Positions 22,424-24,794 of a stretch of 24,794 nt of DNA are shown here, in pieces. Positions within the stretch are counted from its first letter, which is position 1; each line of letters starts with the position of its first letter. The DNA lies in the IMG/VR virus record IMGVR_UViG_3300017760_000086, positions 1 to 24,794 of that record; one strand, 5' to 3'. The notes beneath the pieces are model-generated. The model saw only the letters and a list, made by a program, of their open reading frames with translations. It did not search any database and was not told where the DNA came from. Source of the stretch: a virus. The translations under genes and the position numbers were made by a program.

Positions 22424-24794
22424 CTATACTCGAATACCTAGATCTCTTAATTCTGGATCTATACTGCTATTGTCATAAGTAGTACCATCTCCTCCAGCAT
22501 CGCGATTACTTAACACATAGTCGTTATTTGTCACAGCAGAACTTGAAGAAGCTCCACTGAAAACCGCTCTTACATAAGGTAAAATTTCACCACCTCCAAA
22601 TGCGTTTACTTGAGGAGGCAATGCGGTAAATGTTAATTCTTGTAATGGTGTTCCATCAGAATCTGAAAGACTAAGATCTAAGCTCGTGTTCATCGCACCT
22701 TTATCTAAGGTGTAATTTAAATATTGTTTAGAACCTGTTACATCCTTAAATTTTAATTGGCCGAGAGCATACGAATTAAATCCTCTTTCTAATACACCAT
22801 CGTTATCTCCGCCATGTAAAATTTCTAATACTACATGGGCAATGTAATTTTTTCCTACGTTTATCCAATGTTGTTCTTCTTCAGTGAGCGCGTTTGTTGT
22901 GGGTGTAAGAAATGCTTCAACGATAAATTGTATAATAGCAAAGTCTTTGTAAAGATATCCTGGCTGATAAGTAGGTATGCCATAACCTGTAGGATTATAA
23001 GCTGTGTCTAAAGAAACATCACGAATCCAACTAAAATTCGTTCTATAATTTTCACCTTCTTTTAAGCGATACAACTCTTGTATTTCTTTTTCTAAATTTT
23101 CTTTTTCAGCAAGATAAACAGAATTTGTTGGATCAGCGATTAACTGTTGTTTTAGTTCGTAATACTTATTAATATAGTGATCATCCCATTCGTTATCTTT
23201 GTAAAGTTTTAATACGAAAGCAGCGAAAAGTTTTAATCCAGCGGGGTGAGCAAGATTTAAAAATTCATTTCTCCATTGAGTAGAAGATACACCTGATCTT
23301 ACTTCATAAGAAAAGTCTTGCCAATAATTACTATCTTGCAATTTGTTTATCGAAGAAAGCCTGCCTTTTTCATTAGAATAATTACCTGATAAAGGAGAAA
23401 TCGATTCAGTGAAAGTTGGAGAAAGCAATTGTGGCACACCAAATACTCCTTCAAGCTCGGCATACGCTGGAGGATTAGCGGTCACCTCTGCGTGAGTTGA
23501 ACCTGAATAATATATCTTATAGTTGTTTGACACAGATGCAGTTCCTGTAAGACTAATCACCACAAAATTTTCTACATTGGTTTTTGTAGAATTATACAAA
23601 GCTAAAACTTCAGAATTAGATAATTGCTTTCCATATATAAATGTAGAATTAATTAATCCTGAGAAAGGAAAGTACGTAGATTTAGGATTTGCTGTAGCGT
23701 CCAAGGCCATCGATGTCGCGCCGATCGATAATATCTGTGCATTACCAATAGTAAAGTGTGTATTTTCATCAGGTATCCAATTAAGAAAATCACCATCATT
23801 AGAAGAAGCACCAGACCAAATTGTTTCAAAGGCTTCGCCATCTAAGCTAATCGCGACAGAACCGTTTCCGCTTGATCTTCCATCAACCTTCATCGTGACC
23901 ATGTGCCATTTGTCATCAACAATTTTGTTTGTCGTTGAAAAGTTTGCAAGAGATGAATGATAAATCTTAGTAGGTTTCGAAGAAGTTAAACCTTGATATG
24001 TTGTAGCAGCCTGCGCTTTGAAAAACCCAATTGAACCATCAGTCTGATCCAACATTATTTCTATTTTCTTTTCTCCAACATAATCTTCGAGTTTAACAAT
24101 CATACTATAAGTAAGATCTCCACCACCTGCATCAATGTAATCATTCTTTTGTATCCATGCTACAAGCGTAATTTCTTCAGTGCTATTCACCGTGCCATTT
24201 ATGGTTCTATTAGCGATTCTGTCAGTTACTAATCTTGGCTCGCTTTGAGAAAGCGTTGGATTAAATTCGGTATTGTTTGCGCCGTGTGAGCAGAAATCAC
24301 AAAGAATAGAAGAGTCTGCGTTACCATAACTTGAAATATCAGAAAGTATTGTCGATCCCATTGTGTACGATTCTGATATGCCAAAGTCATAGTAGGCCTT
24401 TAAAGAATTTTCTAAGTTAACTTCGTTCGCCAGGCCGGTCGCCGTTTCAATAGTTGAATCAACTAATTCGTAACGAGATATTTGCGCCTTATATCTTGTA
24501 GGATATCCTGTACCCGCAGCTTCATTCCCTGTCATGGTAAAAGGACGAGTTGCATTCATGTTTGCAGTTACATTTGCATTAGTATCACCTGCAGCAATTG
24601 TAGAATCGTCTGAGCAAATTTCTGTTTCGTGTAAATGCATTGCAGAGATTGACCCTGTAAACCAATCTCGGTTTGTCGATGGATTACCATAACCTCCATC
24701 ATCACTTGCTCCAGATTCGCTACCATCACCGATGATACCAAAGCGCCGCGCTCCTTGGCCTAATGCACCAAGTGTTCCAGAATTTGGTGTAAAG
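22424..24794 (-). CDS. LamG-lectin-containing baseplate/tail structural protein, 5' end cut
   Basis: The frame is open through the right edge; an internal ATG at 24640 is not the true start, because 51 further codons precede it in the window (FTPNSGTLGALGQGARRFGI and onward). At least 789 residues are visible. Counted from that ATG, residues about 75-350 form a LamG/concanavalin-like jelly roll: LENSLKAYYDFG, ITLVAWIQKNDYI, then DDKWHMVTMKVDGRSS and the closing FSGLINSTFIYGKQLSNSEV. Residues about 420-510 contain KLQDSNYWQDFSYEVRSG followed by WRNEFLNLAHPAGLKLFAA. From memory, this 'LQDS.YYQDYSY...WR....HPAG' segment occurs in large baseplate-associated proteins of T4-like marine phages. A helical stretch (YYELKQQLIADPTNSVYLAE onward) follows. 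The product probably sits in the baseplate, and the lectin fold suggests glycan binding or decoration. Confidence 0.82.
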   Translation of the reverse strand, partial: FTPNSGTLGALGQGARRFGIIGDGSESGASDDGGYGNPSTNRDWFTGSISAMHLHETEICSDDSTIAAGDTNANVTANMNATRPFTMTGNEAAGTGYPTRYKAQISRYELVDSTIETATGLANEVNLENSLKAYYDFGISESYTMGSTILSDISSYGNADSSILCDFCSHGANNTEFNPTLSQSEPRLVTDRIANRTINGTVNSTEEITLVAWIQKNDYIDAGGGDLTYSMIVKLEDYVGEKKIEIMLDQTDGSIGFFKAQAATTYQGLTSSKPTKIYHSSLANFSTTNKIVDDKWHMVTMKVDGRSSGNGSVAISLDGEAFETIWSGASSNDGDFLNWIPDENTHFTIGNAQILSIGATSMALDATANPKSTYFPFSGLINSTFIYGKQLSNSEVLALYNSTKTNVENFVVISLTGTASVSNNYKIYYSGSTHAEVTANPPAYAELEGVFGVPQLLSPTFTESISPLSGNYSNEKGRLSSINKLQDSNYWQDFSYEVRSGVSSTQWRNEFLNLAHPAGLKLFAAFVLKLYKDNEWDDHYINKYYELKQQLIADPTNSVYLAEKENLEKEIQELYRLKEGENYRTNFSWIRDVSLDTAYNPTGYGIPTYQPGYLYKDFAIIQFIVEAFLTPTTNALTEEEQHWINVGKNYIAHVVLEILHGGDNDGVLERGFNSYALGQLKFKDVTGSKQYLNYTLDKGAMNTSLDLSLSDSDGTPLQELTFTALPPQVNAFGGGEILPYVRAVFSGASSSSAVTNNDYVLSNRDAGGDGTTYDNSSIDPELRDLGIRV

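Noticed and set aside
23523-23960. Plus-strand frame of 145 codons
   Set aside because: It lies wholly opposite the LamG protein, whose domain pattern is clear, and shows no recognisable protein features or start signals.
1-24794. CRISPR arrays, tRNA genes, insertion sequences, integrase or toxin/anti-defence genes
   Set aside because: I saw no regular short repeats with spacers, no tRNA-like cloverleaf, no transposase or integrase motif and no defence gene. Gaps between genes are too small to hold most of these.

Overview
The window is a tightly packed tail and host-recognition gene block of a tailed bacteriophage. It most resembles the T4-like (contractile-tail) phages of marine bacteria, that is, the cyanophage/pelagiphage type. 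This rests on protein features: a very large protein with the DUF4815-type N-terminus, the tail protein that begins MAAIITDEFRKQLAA and carries YYIGIGKTDPW, a tail-collar short-fibre-like protein, two fibre proteins ending in S74 intramolecular chaperones, and glycine-rich adhesin sequence like T-even gp38. It also rests on exact copies of the T4 late promoter element TATAAATA on the coding strand. The DNA is AT-rich. The host cannot be named from the sequence alone.

All 15 genes I support lie on the minus strand, so transcription runs from right to left. They are separated by at most about 50 bases and often overlap (ATGA, TAATG, 11-14 base overlaps). No stretch over 300 bases lacks a gene, and I saw no tRNA, insertion sequence, CRISPR array or clear terminator.

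Right part, in transcription order: a structural protein with a LamG-like lectin domain, cut by the window edge (22424-24794); the YIGIGKTDPW tail/baseplate protein (20888-22375); the 1900-residue DUF4815 protein (15170-20872); and a small coiled-coil protein (14962-15168). These look like baseplate or baseplate-proximal parts.

Middle part: a 1016-residue collar-domain fibre with four HxH motifs (11907-14957), a structural protein of unknown fold (10867-11889), and a 2OG-Fe(II) oxygenase-like enzyme that probably starts at a TTG codon (10320-10865). Then come two S74-terminated fibres. The 899-residue one (7591-10290) has a full-length chaperone. The 1423-residue one (3333-7604) combines repeated modules, an inserted F5/8 type C (discoidin) domain, a gp38-like glycine-rich tip and a short S74 tail.

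Left part: a GNAT acetyltransferase (2875-3336), a free-standing glycine-rich adhesin-like protein (2388-2870), an orphan protein (1699-2388), a leucine-rich-repeat protein (555-1709), a small orphan (310-555) and the start of a small beta-rich structural protein (1-304).

Together the block reads as baseplate parts followed by a dense set of binding modules (LamG, collar, discoidin, glycine-rich, LRR), with two possible modifying enzymes among them. The most notable points are the discoidin domain inserted inside a repeat unit, a 42-base in-frame DNA repeat showing recent module duplication, predicted leaderless late transcripts at two fibre genes, and the adhesin tip fused directly to a self-cleaving chaperone.
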